In this document: positions 25,959 to 34,481 of the stretch, one piece after another | How positions within the stretch are numbered: position 1 is the stretch's first letter | Layout of the letters: each line of letters starts with the position of its first letter | Assembly (NCBI RefSeq): GCF_910586915.1 | Contig: NZ_CAJULN010000006.1 | Span: 1 to 64,000 of the forward strand | DNA from: an uncultured Bacteroides sp. | GTDB lineage: Bacteria; Bacteroidota; Bacteroidia; Bacteroidales; Bacteroidaceae | Direction: 5' to 3' | DNA: 64,000 bases | Position numbers and translations under genes: made by a program | Notes under the pieces: generated by a model | The model's database searches: none | What the model was told of the DNA's origin: nothing | What the model saw: only the letters and a program-made list of their open reading frames with translations

Positions 25959-26861
25959 ATGGATCGAGGAATATTATTAAATCAGTTTAATTTATCTGTC
26001 GTTTTTTTTCTTCGTATTGAAAGTGATTATAATTATACGAGAGATTATGTGGAAAACGTAGCTCGGAACTTCACCCAAAAGTATCCCAGCTACCTTATCC
26101 ATAAGAAAAGCGAAGACAAGATAAGAGCCTTTCTAACTGATACAGTCAAAGTTAAAGTGGAAACTTTTGCCGACGCAGAGACAAAGAACGTAACCGTGAC
26201 CGAAGTACGTGAGATAGCGGACTTGATAGCAGAATATGAGGGCATGGAAGGAGAACGGAACAGTTCTTCATTATTCGGCAATCATCCTACGGATGCTCCC
26301 TCTTTGGGTAGTACCGGAGTGGAACTTGCCATGAGCATGGATAACGGGGCTTCGGATATCCGTCCCATCAATGTAGCCAAACCTACAGGTGCATCGGGAA
26401 AACCCAAGATAATGAAACGAAGTGTTATTCGTGTAACCATGGAGTTGGAAGTGTTGATGGAAACCAAACAATACCTGCATTTCTTGCAGGAACTGCCAGA
26501 GTTGTTCAGCCTGCATGAATTCCCGAATTTACGTTGCAGAGTAACATGGAAACAGAAACGGGTGAGCTATCAGGAATCTCCATTACCCATTGAGGTGAAG
26601 GTTGTGGAAGACCGTAAATATCAGCGGTGGTTTGTGACCTTTACGGTATTGATGGTGCTGTGTTTCATCGGGATTATCACACTGTTCTTTTCCATTCCGA
26701 ACCTGTATAAGCAGGACATTCACTTTTTGCGGAATGATACGATTCATCAGGAGTTCTCCATTTCTAATAGCCGGATAGACTTGAAGAATGTTAATTTGAT
26801 GAATAATGGTGGAAAGGATACGCTTGTTGTTAAGGATAAAAAGATTATCATTGCCAAATAA
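25959..26861 (+). CDS. Unrecognised single-span membrane protein at the end of the T6SS locus
   Basis: A 300-residue protein with a soluble N-terminal ~225 residues, one membrane span at ~228-248 (FVTFTVLMVLCFIGIITLFF) and a short C-terminal domain of ~50 residues. The middle holds RVTMELEVLMETKQYLHFLQ and ELPELFSLHEFPNLRCRVTW. Base composition returns to the backbone style after about 26040. It sits 9 bp after the immunity candidate and 3 bp before the next gene. It may be a T6SS accessory protein; I cannot name a family. Confidence 0.5.
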   Translation: MDRGILLNQFNLSVVFFLRIESDYNYTRDYVENVARNFTQKYPSYLIHKKSEDKIRAFLTDTVKVKVETFADAETKNVTVTEVREIADLIAEYEGMEGERNSSSLFGNHPTDAPSLGSTGVELAMSMDNGASDIRPINVAKPTGASGKPKIMKRSVIRVTMELEVLMETKQYLHFLQELPELFSLHEFPNLRCRVTWKQKRVSYQESPLPIEVKVVEDRKYQRWFVTFTVLMVLCFIGIITLFFSIPNLYKQDIHFLRNDTIHQEFSISNSRIDLKNVNLMNNGGKDTLVVKDKKIIIAK

Positions 26862-26864
26862 AAA

Positions 26865-27233
26865 ATGATGGAAAATTTGATTCAGATACATAGCGTAAAA
26901 AACGTGTTATCTCATAGCGGATGTCCAGAAGATCTGCTGGAGAGTTATTTGCAATTCTTACAAGCCGGAGGGCAACAGGTGCAGATTGTCAGAGGTGAAG
27001 TTACTATGATGTTCCAAAAGGAGATGCAATACCGTAAACGAAGGAATGAGGAGATGAAAGGAACCGTCACGTTTAGCAATAAGGAGAAACATAATGCCAG
27101 GAGCTCCGATATAGGGGTATTTGTCGGAATGGAGTTTATCCAATGCTGCTTTGGACATGGGATTCCTGCACGAGTGTTGGATGTGCGGAGGGAACATGGA
27201 GAGGTGGTGAAGGTTGTTGTGAAATTTGGTTGA
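26865..27233 (+). CDS. Small protein of unknown function, end of T6SS gene series
   Basis: A 122-residue soluble protein, 3 bp after the membrane protein. It contains SGCPEDLLESYLQFLQAGGQ, a charged KEMQYRKRRNEEMKG stretch and GVFVGMEFIQCCFGHGIPAR. The composition is that of the T6SS backbone. It was not recognised. The next gene begins about 20 bp after its stop and is clearly AT-rich. Confidence 0.5.
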   Translation: MMENLIQIHSVKNVLSHSGCPEDLLESYLQFLQAGGQQVQIVRGEVTMMFQKEMQYRKRRNEEMKGTVTFSNKEKHNARSSDIGVFVGMEFIQCCFGHGIPARVLDVRREHGEVVKVVVKFG

Positions 27234-27252
27234 TAGTGCTGTAAATAGTAAT

Positions 27253-29241
27253 ATGGGAAAAGGTGACAGTAGAACAAGGAAAGGAAAGCGATTTATGCAT
27301 TCTCCCCGGAAGTTTTTGAAGAAGAAACAATTAAATACTAGAAAGATGGAAAATAATAGTGAATATGGTATATATGAAGAGTTCTTAAAGAATTTTGATT
27401 CTGTAAATTATAAGAATAAGGACTCATCTATAATTAATAATGAATTTCAAAAAGTAATAAGTGAACTTTGTGAAAAAGATATGATTAATGTTGCTTTGCA
27501 AGCAGAATTAGATCGACAAGTTTTTTTAATAAGAAAGTCTTTTGAGTTTCAAGATGATGAAACAAAGGGGACAATTAAAGGATTATCGTGGCAAATGGCA
27601 GGAACACAAGATATGGCAAATGGAGACAAAATACCTTTTTATTGGCCTAATGTTAGAAATCTTACTAAAGAAAACTTCGAGTTCTTTGAGCAGCGTTATA
27701 AAAAAACGAATAATCTCTATGCAAAAACCGAATATGGTTTGATGGTATATTTCGGACAAAAAACAGACTGGTCGAAAAATAACAGTTTCAAGCTTCAGTT
27801 ATGCAACGAATTAATCTCCTTAGCTCAAGAATATTATGGTGAAGCTCAAAAAGGAGAATATTTCAAATTGGGATATGTTCTTAATCGTTTGGAATTGGCT
27901 TTACAAATTGCAATAAATAGTAAGTTTGAAGATTGTCAAAAGGCAATCATTGAACAAGTTTTTGATATACAGCAACATTGGAGTGTAAATGATAACACAA
28001 AACATGTTCCTTTAAATTATTCAAGGTTCATGTTAGAGCATTATAGCATTTGTAAAAAATACATAGATTTTGAAAAAGTTATAGAGCGTAATAAATATGC
28101 TATCAGCTTGATAGAAAAAGATAATCTTTATATGGCCGCAGATGCTATTGAATTTACGGATAAGTTAAAACAAAAAATAAATCTTTCGATAGAAGATTCT
28201 TTAAGACAGAGAGCTGAGGTATATGAACAGATTGCCAAAAGCAGACAGGAAGATATAGCTTCAATGCATTTTATAAAATTAGCTTTGGATATTTATCTTA
28301 AAATAAAGGATAATACAAAAATAGAAGAAATGGAAAAATTATACTCTGAAAAAAGAAATACTTTCCAATTGACAGAAACTTCCATTCCAATTCCAGATGA
28401 TTATATAAAGGCAATTGACAAAGCTGTAAAACAGACTATAGAGACTTGTTCTGTAGATGAATTGTTAGATCAATTTGCAGAGACTCCTTGGTATGAAACA
28501 GACGATTCTATCCAAACTTTATCTGATGTGACGGATAATGGACTTATCGATATCCTTCCTTTGTCAAGCATAGACAGATATGGCAACACCGTTAAAACAT
28601 ATACACCGGCAGAAGGGAAATTTTGGTCTACATATAGTTTCTTTTTCAAAATTGGTACATTAAAAATGCTTAAATTGTTTGTGGCGGCCATTGACTCTCA
28701 AAAGTTATCATACGATTCTGTTTTAAACTATTTGGAGAAGACATGGTTAAATGAACCTATTGAGAGAAACTATAATAGTAAAAAGGTTTGTGTTGTTCCT
28801 TTGGATACTGTCAAACCTGGATTAAAGAGGATATTTGATGAACTTAAACAAGCTGAAGGAAGTTATATCCTTGATTATGTTACTATTGTAGATAGCTTAA
28901 CACTTAAGATAGAAGGCCTTTTGAGATTTTTTATTGAGAAACTTAAAATACCCACTTTTGCCAAGAGACGTTCAAAAGATGGAGATGTCATAATGGAAAA
29001 ACTCTTTGATGATATTATTGCTGACCTTAAAGGTACTCCGGAGAGACCTTCTGGTTTTGTCAAAGATCATCTTACCATGTTCAAATATGTAATGTCGGAG
29101 AAAATAGGGTGGAATTTGAGAAATGAAGTAGCACATTCTTTACTTCAAATCGAAGATTATTCGTTAGATAAAGTTGTTGTCTTGTTCTGCTTAATTCTTA
29201 AATTAAGTAAATATATATTTAAAGAACAGTGTGAAAATTAA
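27253..29241 (+). CDS. Large HEPN-like protein (DUF4209-type C-terminus) with THX-like N-terminal tail
   Basis: An AT-rich gene. From the ATG at 27253 the product is 662 residues; an ATG at 27346 would give 631. Its C-terminal ~110 residues resemble DUF4209/HEPN proteins: TIVDSLTLKIEGLLRFFIEK, a KYVMSEKIGWNLRNEVAHSL segment with R-x4-H (R~623, H~628), the catalytic motif of HEPN ribonucleases. The middle is helical. The first ~14 residues (MGKGDSRTRKGKRF) closely resemble the start of small ribosomal protein THX. HEPN proteins act in abortive infection and toxin-antitoxin systems, so a defence role is plausible but inferred. The start codon is uncertain. Confidence 0.55.
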   Translation: MGKGDSRTRKGKRFMHSPRKFLKKKQLNTRKMENNSEYGIYEEFLKNFDSVNYKNKDSSIINNEFQKVISELCEKDMINVALQAELDRQVFLIRKSFEFQDDETKGTIKGLSWQMAGTQDMANGDKIPFYWPNVRNLTKENFEFFEQRYKKTNNLYAKTEYGLMVYFGQKTDWSKNNSFKLQLCNELISLAQEYYGEAQKGEYFKLGYVLNRLELALQIAINSKFEDCQKAIIEQVFDIQQHWSVNDNTKHVPLNYSRFMLEHYSICKKYIDFEKVIERNKYAISLIEKDNLYMAADAIEFTDKLKQKINLSIEDSLRQRAEVYEQIAKSRQEDIASMHFIKLALDIYLKIKDNTKIEEMEKLYSEKRNTFQLTETSIPIPDDYIKAIDKAVKQTIETCSVDELLDQFAETPWYETDDSIQTLSDVTDNGLIDILPLSSIDRYGNTVKTYTPAEGKFWSTYSFFFKIGTLKMLKLFVAAIDSQKLSYDSVLNYLEKTWLNEPIERNYNSKKVCVVPLDTVKPGLKRIFDELKQAEGSYILDYVTIVDSLTLKIEGLLRFFIEKLKIPTFAKRRSKDGDVIMEKLFDDIIADLKGTPERPSGFVKDHLTMFKYVMSEKIGWNLRNEVAHSLLQIEDYSLDKVVVLFCLILKLSKYIFKEQCEN

Positions 29242-29302
29242 AATCATAAAAGGAATAAAGTATAATTTGTTAATATAGGTTAGCTGATTTAATATTTTGA
29301 TT

Positions 29303-29869
29303 ATGGATGATGATTTGAAAAAAGAAATATCGGATTTTTTCTTGACAGACAGTTCTAATTATTTAGCACGGTATAATGCTTTAATAGATGTATTTACAGA
29401 CATAAGTACACGTAGTAAAATATTGGTAGATTTATTATTTTCTTTTGAGTGCAGTTTGAAATCTTTGATTTTTTTGAGAAGTAACTCTGATGAAAAATCA
29501 ACGTACAAAAACATTCGAACTCACAATTTAAACAATCTCTTGTCAAAAATAGACACAGCTAAATTTCAAGATATTGCTAGTTTTATCCTTGATGAAAATT
29601 TAGATGATATATCCGTGGGGGGTCGTTATACTCTTGAAGCCAATATTAAATTCAGAGAAAACGGCTCATTGGGGAGTAAATATTATGAGACAATAGCATC
29701 GTATCATTGGATAGATAAAGTTTATCAAGAGGCTAAGAGATTGAATGAGTTTGTACGTAGCGAAAGCATTTCTATGTTTGGACTTATAACCATAATTAAT
29801 ATTCAAGATATTGATATTAATAAATTGATTGATCGAGAAAATCGCATCAGGAATATTAATAAACCTTAG
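29303..29869 (+). CDS. Small helical, HEPN-like protein of unknown function
   Basis: A 188-residue AT-rich gene starting at the ATG at 29303; a TTG two codons earlier is also open. The protein is almost entirely helical. FSFECSLKSLIFLRSNSDEK followed by NIRTHNLNNLLSKI resembles the helical core of HEPN/nucleotidyltransferase-partner families, but no R-x4-H motif is visible. It follows the larger HEPN-like gene by 61 bp with similar composition, so the two may be one module. Family assignment is weak. Confidence 0.4.
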   Translation: MDDDLKKEISDFFLTDSSNYLARYNALIDVFTDISTRSKILVDLLFSFECSLKSLIFLRSNSDEKSTYKNIRTHNLNNLLSKIDTAKFQDIASFILDENLDDISVGGRYTLEANIKFRENGSLGSKYYETIASYHWIDKVYQEAKRLNEFVRSESISMFGLITIINIQDIDINKLIDRENRIRNINKP

Positions 29870-29906
29870 AAATATCCTAATATCATTGTCATAAAGAAAG
29901 GTATAC

Positions 29907-29966
29907 TAACATCTGAAAAGAAGAACAACAGTACTTAAAGGTCGTGAATAATCTTTTCAGATGTTA
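29907..29966. repeat. 15-bp perfect inverted repeat between HEPN-like genes and mob module
   Basis: TAACATCTGAAAAGA at 29907-29921 is exactly complementary to 29952-29966, with a 30-nt spacer. It lies where a plus-strand transcript (HEPN-like genes) meets a minus-strand transcript (coupling protein). It could be a bidirectional terminator or protein-binding site. The half-site ACATCTGA is also part of the 10-bp repeats at 34008 and 44239. Confidence 0.6.
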
Positions 29967-29990
29967 TGTTTATTTTGAATTAGATAGATT

Positions 29991-32015
29991 TTACTTGTGT
30001 GAGGCATCATCTTTCAATCCCAACCTTTCACATAACTCCGGATTACTTTTGATTCGATTCATTTCCTCATTGATGATTGCCTGGGCATCCAATTTAATCT
30101 GGTCGTAGTTGCGCTGTATCTGCTGCATCATGATATCGTTTCCATCCTTGTCCTTGAACTCGTTGATGACAGGGATTTTCCGGTAAGCCTTTTCCTCCGC
30201 GCTGACTTTGGCATGGTCCACAATGATTTCAGCATGGAATATTTTCTGGTCTATCTTTTCGCCAAAATTGTCGGAAACGGCTCCGACAAATGTGCCCTGG
30301 GACAGGTTGGCAATCTTGGAAGCCGGGATGAGCGAGTCAAGCTGTGTGCTGATGGAAGTGGATACATCCTGGCGGTTGATGGAAACGGACTGCCGCTGCT
30401 GGAGCACTTTGCCGAAACGTTCGGAAAGCGTCTTCGCGGTTTCTCCAACCACCTGGCCGCTGAAAATATTGCCTACCGTGTTTTGGATGACTTTCGACTC
30501 TTTTTCACCGTAATCGCGGTTCAACTGGCTGAAATCCTGAAAGCCGAGACAGACCGCCACCTTGTTGCTTCGGGCGGTAGCGATGAGGTTGTCCAATCCA
30601 CGGAAATAGATGGTCGGCAGCTCGTCTATGATGACAGTGCTCTTAAGCTGCCCTTTCTTGTTGATGAGTTTGACGATGCGGGAATTGTATAGTCCAAGCG
30701 CCGCCGAGTAGATGTTCTGCCTGTCCGGATTGTTGCCCACGCAAAGCAGTTTGGGTTCTTTCGGGTTGTTTATGTCCAACGAAAAATCATTACCTGTCAT
30801 CACCCAATACAACTGTGGGGAAATCATGCGCGTAAGGGGGATTTTTGCTGAAGCGATCTGACCCTGGAGCTGGTCCTGGGCGCCCCCTTTCCAGGCATCC
30901 ATGAAGGGGGAAAGGTAGTTTTCCAACTCCGGATACGAGGTCAGGATGGTAAACAAATCCGAATAAGGTTTATTGAGCAGCTCCACCGCGTGCGGAAAGG
31001 AACAATAAATGCCGTTTTTGTAAATTTTTAAGTACCAAATAATTGCGGCAAGCAGAATGATGGGTGACTCCACGAAGAAATCCCCCTGCTTTTCAATCCA
31101 GGTGCGATTGAGGTTGAGCATTATCGTGTAACTCGCCTCATACGCGTCGGAGATATCCGTCATGAATTCCGGATTGATGGGATTGCAGCGGTGTGACCTG
31201 CGCGGATCGTCGAAATTGATGACATAGAACCGGGGCTTTACCTTGTACTTGTCCATGTTGTTCAACAACGTGTTGTAAGCGATGGTGGAGAGGTCGTCGA
31301 ACTTGTAGTCGTAGATGTAACAACTGTATCCTTTGGAAATCATTTGGCGTATGTAGTTGTTTACCACGGCATACGACTTGCCCGATCCGGGCGTTCCCAG
31401 CACGATGGTGGCACGGAAGGGATTTACCACGTTGATCCATCCGTCATGCTGTTCCCCCTGAAAGCGGAAGCTGGTGGGCAGGTTGACGGAGTACTCGTTC
31501 TCCAACAACCGGGTTTCCTGCTGGAAGGATTCGTTTTCGATATTGAACACATCGCCCATCAGGTTATGCCTGTAAAGCCGGCTCATCCACAACCCCGCCA
31601 TCAGCAGGCCGAGGTAACCTGCGGTAAGTGTTACAACGTACAGTATGGTGCTTGTCATGTGCGGCAGGGACAGGTCAAGCAGCCACCAGTTCAGAAAGAA
31701 CAGCACGCATCCGGCTACCAGTGCCGCGTAGATTTTGGGCCAGGTGATTTTTTCACCCTTGACTCCATGTGTTCCCAGGCAGGATATTGCCAGTAAGGTC
31801 ACAGCCAGCAGCTTGGTCCAGAGGATACAGTTGAAAATGCCGGTCGTGTTGTTGAAGTTCACCAGAATACGGTCTGTCACCTCCAGGTTCAGGTTCCATG
31901 CGGTGATACTCGGATAACAGTACACATAGACGTGCACCACCAAGAGAAAAATACTCACTGCCCTGCCAAATTCCATGATTTTGGCAAGTGCCCTCAAATC
32001 GTCTTCCTGTTGCAT
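29991..32015 (-). CDS. mobC: Type IV coupling protein, TraG/VirD4-like (MobC of Bacteroidales elements)
   Basis: A 674-residue coupling ATPase that connects the relaxosome to the mating channel. The N-terminal ~145 residues hold about four membrane spans. Walker A LGTPGSGKSYAVV lies at ~206-218, and a Walker B-like STVIIDELPTIYF with a VAVCLGFQDFSQLNRDYGEK motif lies near residues 480-520. The C-terminus is charged and helical. It is downstream of the relaxase on the same strand, the usual mobA-mobB-mobC order. Confidence 0.9.
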   Translation of the reverse strand: MQQEDDLRALAKIMEFGRAVSIFLLVVHVYVYCYPSITAWNLNLEVTDRILVNFNNTTGIFNCILWTKLLAVTLLAISCLGTHGVKGEKITWPKIYAALVAGCVLFFLNWWLLDLSLPHMTSTILYVVTLTAGYLGLLMAGLWMSRLYRHNLMGDVFNIENESFQQETRLLENEYSVNLPTSFRFQGEQHDGWINVVNPFRATIVLGTPGSGKSYAVVNNYIRQMISKGYSCYIYDYKFDDLSTIAYNTLLNNMDKYKVKPRFYVINFDDPRRSHRCNPINPEFMTDISDAYEASYTIMLNLNRTWIEKQGDFFVESPIILLAAIIWYLKIYKNGIYCSFPHAVELLNKPYSDLFTILTSYPELENYLSPFMDAWKGGAQDQLQGQIASAKIPLTRMISPQLYWVMTGNDFSLDINNPKEPKLLCVGNNPDRQNIYSAALGLYNSRIVKLINKKGQLKSTVIIDELPTIYFRGLDNLIATARSNKVAVCLGFQDFSQLNRDYGEKESKVIQNTVGNIFSGQVVGETAKTLSERFGKVLQQRQSVSINRQDVSTSISTQLDSLIPASKIANLSQGTFVGAVSDNFGEKIDQKIFHAEIIVDHAKVSAEEKAYRKIPVINEFKDKDGNDIMMQQIQRNYDQIKLDAQAIINEEMNRIKSNPELCERLGLKDDASHK

Positions 32016-32054
32016 AGGGATGGGGATAAATGGGTTTTGAAAATTATTTTCTGT

Positions 32055-33311
32055 TTAAATGCCGCGCGACTTGCGTTTGGCCTTTTTCCTCTTTTTCATA
32101 CGGCGTGCGAAAGCCTCCTCTTCGTAATCCCTCGGATTGGTTTCCAGGGAGAGAATGCCCGCCGCCTGCTCGAGTGCGCTTTCCGGACACGCCTTGTGCC
32201 GGTGATGCTGCCAGAGTTCCACTGCCGTATGTCCGTTCCGGTCGTTTTCAGGGATGCCGTCCAGCCACCTGAAATAGTCGTTGAACACGTTTGCGGAAAA
32301 CTCCTTGCCCATGCGTGAGCCGTTGAACACCTCCCTGCGGTCGTGGTCAATGAAGGTGACGCCGTAGATGCGTCCCTGCTCATTCTCCCGGAACACCACG
32401 CCGATACGTTTCTGTCCGAGCAGTTCCACAAACCGTTGCCGTGAGTCAGCCTGTTGCAAGGCGCGGGCAATGTCCGCCTGTATGGAGGGAGCCCATTTCC
32501 CTTCCTTGAGCGCCTTCAGGTTGAGAAGCATCCGTTTTTCCAGCTGTTCGTTGCCAAAGCGTTTTCCAAAGCGGGAGCTCTTGAACGGAGGGCTGACCAC
32601 CTTGCCGGCATCATCCGTGGCCGCATAGACAATGCCGGTGTAAGGCACGCCGTGGTATTCCCCCCTGACCTGTTTCGCCTCGATATTGAAGGTGGAAAGC
32701 AGGGCGCTATACTCCCCGAAGGTCTGGAAACGGTAGCTTTCCAGCACCGCCTTGAGGGTGTTGCCGATCTGATGGCGGACATCCCCCAGGGAAGCATCCA
32801 CTTTTTTCAGTTCCGCTTTCGGATTCCGTTTCTCCGTGTCCGCACCGTTGCGCAGGCCGAAGTCCGCTTCCAGCTCCCGGCAGGCGGTCATGGAACGGCG
32901 GTGCTCGTAGGAGTCACTGATCTTTTTCCCTTGCTCGTCCACGCAGACGCTGACGATATGGATGTGGGCATTGTGGGTGTCGGCATGTTTGTAGGCGATA
33001 TAAGGCTGGTCTCCATAGCCCATCTTCCGCATATACCGGTCGGCCACTTCCGCCAGTTGGTCGTCGGTCAGCCTGTCTTCCGGTGCCGGAGAGAGCGAGA
33101 TATGCAGGACGGGCTTCTCCGTGTTGCGGTTTGCCAGCAGGTAGTTCTCGAAAGAGAGCAATGCCAGGCGCATGTCTTCGCTTGGCAATCCCAGCCGGTC
33201 GGAAATCATGCGGTTTCCCGAAAGAATCCCTGCCGCCCCGGTCGCCACCTTGTTATGGTTGTAGGCCAGTGCCCCGTACAGGCTGGCGCCATGACTTATC
33301 TTTGCAACCAT
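32055..33311 (-). CDS. mobB: Relaxase/mobilization nuclease MobB
   Basis: A 418-residue relaxase of the Bacteroidales MobB/MOBP-like group. The N-terminus MVAKISHGASLYGALAYNHN carries candidate catalytic Tyr residues (Y12, Y17). The metal-binding three-His motif appears as HADTHNAHIH at 109-118. The C-terminus is strongly basic (KRMKKRKKAKRKSRGI). It would nick oriT and pilot the strand. Its start overlaps the mobA stop by ~16 bp. Confidence 0.9.
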   Translation of the reverse strand: MVAKISHGASLYGALAYNHNKVATGAAGILSGNRMISDRLGLPSEDMRLALLSFENYLLANRNTEKPVLHISLSPAPEDRLTDDQLAEVADRYMRKMGYGDQPYIAYKHADTHNAHIHIVSVCVDEQGKKISDSYEHRRSMTACRELEADFGLRNGADTEKRNPKAELKKVDASLGDVRHQIGNTLKAVLESYRFQTFGEYSALLSTFNIEAKQVRGEYHGVPYTGIVYAATDDAGKVVSPPFKSSRFGKRFGNEQLEKRMLLNLKALKEGKWAPSIQADIARALQQADSRQRFVELLGQKRIGVVFRENEQGRIYGVTFIDHDRREVFNGSRMGKEFSANVFNDYFRWLDGIPENDRNGHTAVELWQHHRHKACPESALEQAAGILSLETNPRDYEEEAFARRMKKRKKAKRKSRGI

Positions 33312-33718
33312 TTCCGCTCGTATTCCTGGGTGAGTGCCGTGATTTTCTTGCAGAGAAGCATCAGCTCGACGCTCAGCTTCTCCAGCCTGTAGAGCAGTGA
33401 CATCGCCCGTTTCTCCCCGAAATTGTTCTTCAAGGCACGCACCACCTGGTTGTAGTTGTTTCCTATTGCCTGGAACTGCTTGTGGAATTCGGTCAGCTTG
33501 ATGTAGTAATCCATGGTCGCCTTGTCGATTCTCACTACCTTTATCTGTCCCGAAAAGATGGATTTCTTGATGAACAGCGTGCGGTCCCTGGCCCCGGAAT
33601 CCGCCAGCAGCCTTTCAAATCTGGTGTTCTCCTCGGCGTTCAGGCGGAAGCTGTACTTGCGGTCCGCCGGGTCATTCTTGGGTTTCCTGCCTGTCCTTGT
33701 CCCTGTTGTTTTCTCCAT
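33296..33718 (-). CDS. mobA: Mobilization accessory protein MobA
   Basis: A 140-residue basic protein from the ATG at 33718; the frame stays open upstream, but this start gives the usual family N-terminus, TGRKPKNDPADRKYSFRLNA. The first half resembles a ribbon-helix-helix DNA-binding fold (RKYSFRLNAEENTRFERLLA). The second half is helical (FQAIGNNYNQVVRALKNNFG). It should bind oriT and recruit MobB, which overlaps it downstream. Confidence 0.85.
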   Translation of the reverse strand: MEKTTGTRTGRKPKNDPADRKYSFRLNAEENTRFERLLADSGARDRTLFIKKSIFSGQIKVVRIDKATMDYYIKLTEFHKQFQAIGNNYNQVVRALKNNFGEKRAMSLLYRLEKLSVELMLLCKKITALTQEYERKWLQR

Positions 33719-34007
33719 AATGCATGAGATTGTTGGTTTGTACTTTTTTTCTTTTCCAGAATCCGCGACTTTGGAGCGGATTCCCCCGCCCCAGGGCGGG
33801 CAAGTTGGTCCTTGTCGGACAAAAGACTTTTTGTCGGACAAGGACACAACTTGCTCTGTTCGTTTGAACAGAGAATCCTCCTTCGTCGGATTGCTGCGCG
33901 ACGTTCACGGCGTGCTGTGGTCCGATGAAGCATGTTCCTCTCCATTGACGGATTTTGATTTTGCAAAATTAGAGAGTGTTAACTGGCTGGTAAATAGTGT
34001 TTTATAT

Positions 34008-34037
34008 GACGTTTGATGACATCTGACGACATCTGAT
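34008..34037. repeat. Three tandem 10-bp repeats (GACATCTGAT type), copy 1
   Basis: Consecutive units GACGTTTGAT, GACATCTGAC and GACATCTGAT. Exactly the same design occurs at 44239-44268 upstream of traE. One unit per helical turn suggests cooperative binding of a regulator on one face of the DNA. Possible promoters lie on either side: TAATTTTG toward mobA and TACTTTTG toward parA. Confidence 0.75.
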
Positions 34038-34080
34038 GTCAGGCCGGGGAAATGTTGGCGGAAGTCTCAAAAATAGCCGC

Positions 34081-34088
34081 TACTTTTG
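34081..34088 (+). promoter_or_regulatory. Possible -7 box toward parA
   Basis: TACTTTTG matches TAnnTTTG exactly. A TTG at 34055-34057 lies 23 bp upstream, longer than the usual ~19. The transcript would have a ~390-nt leader running through the CATTG/GCAAT cluster before the ParA gene at 34482. Confidence 0.35.
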
Positions 34089-34104
34089 GCACAGTGCATG
34101 AGGG

Positions 34105-34410
34105 CATACATTGGAACATTGTCCTGTAAGGTGTATTGCTTGCTTGCCACAGGCGGTACATGGCACGGATGCAATATCATCCCTGTAGGTACATTGTCAT
34201 ACATGTTGCACGGTGATCCTGCATGGCGGGTTACATTGCATGAATGCAATACAGTACGGGTTGCATTGGACTCCGTATTACATGAATGCAATGCACCTTA
34301 TATGGCAATACCCTCCGGTAACCGGCAATACATTGGTGCAATAGGGTACGCAATGTATTCATGCAAGCGGGCAGGCAGTGCGTCATTGCCATATACCGAC
34401 GGATGCATTG
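34105..34410. repeat. Cluster of CATTG/GCAAT words upstream of the ParA gene
   Basis: About 17 copies of CATTG, ATTGC or their complements occur in ~300 bp, in both orientations and at irregular spacing. The clearest is the inverted repeat ATTGCATGAATGCAAT at 34235-34250. A 110-codon open frame crosses the cluster but its product only reflects the repeats. A parS-like centromere, leader regulation or part of oriT are possible roles. Confidence 0.6.
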
Positions 34411-34481
34411 TCACGTAATGAAACAGAAAAAACAGAACCGGACAGATATGAAACCAAATTATACACTCTAAATTCAAGCCT

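Larger units (their letters stand above)
33719..34481. other. Non-coding control region between mobA and parA, probable oriT region
   Basis: 763 bp with no credible gene. It holds, in order, a GC-rich stretch with a CCCCGCC/GGGCGGG-type palindrome near 33788, a minus-strand TAATTTTG (33964-33971) matching the -7 consensus toward mobA, the three 10-bp tandem repeats at 34008-34037, a plus-strand TACTTTTG (34081-34088), and a ~300-bp cluster of CATTG/GCAAT words. Bacteroidales oriT sites usually lie beside mobA, so oriT is expected here, but I cannot point to the nic site. Confidence 0.5.

Noticed and set aside
34086..34418. 110-codon plus-strand frame in the mob/parA control region
   Set aside because: The product only mirrors the CATTG/GCAAT words (repeated LHECN-like units), without ribosome-binding site or family; treated as non-coding repeat cluster.
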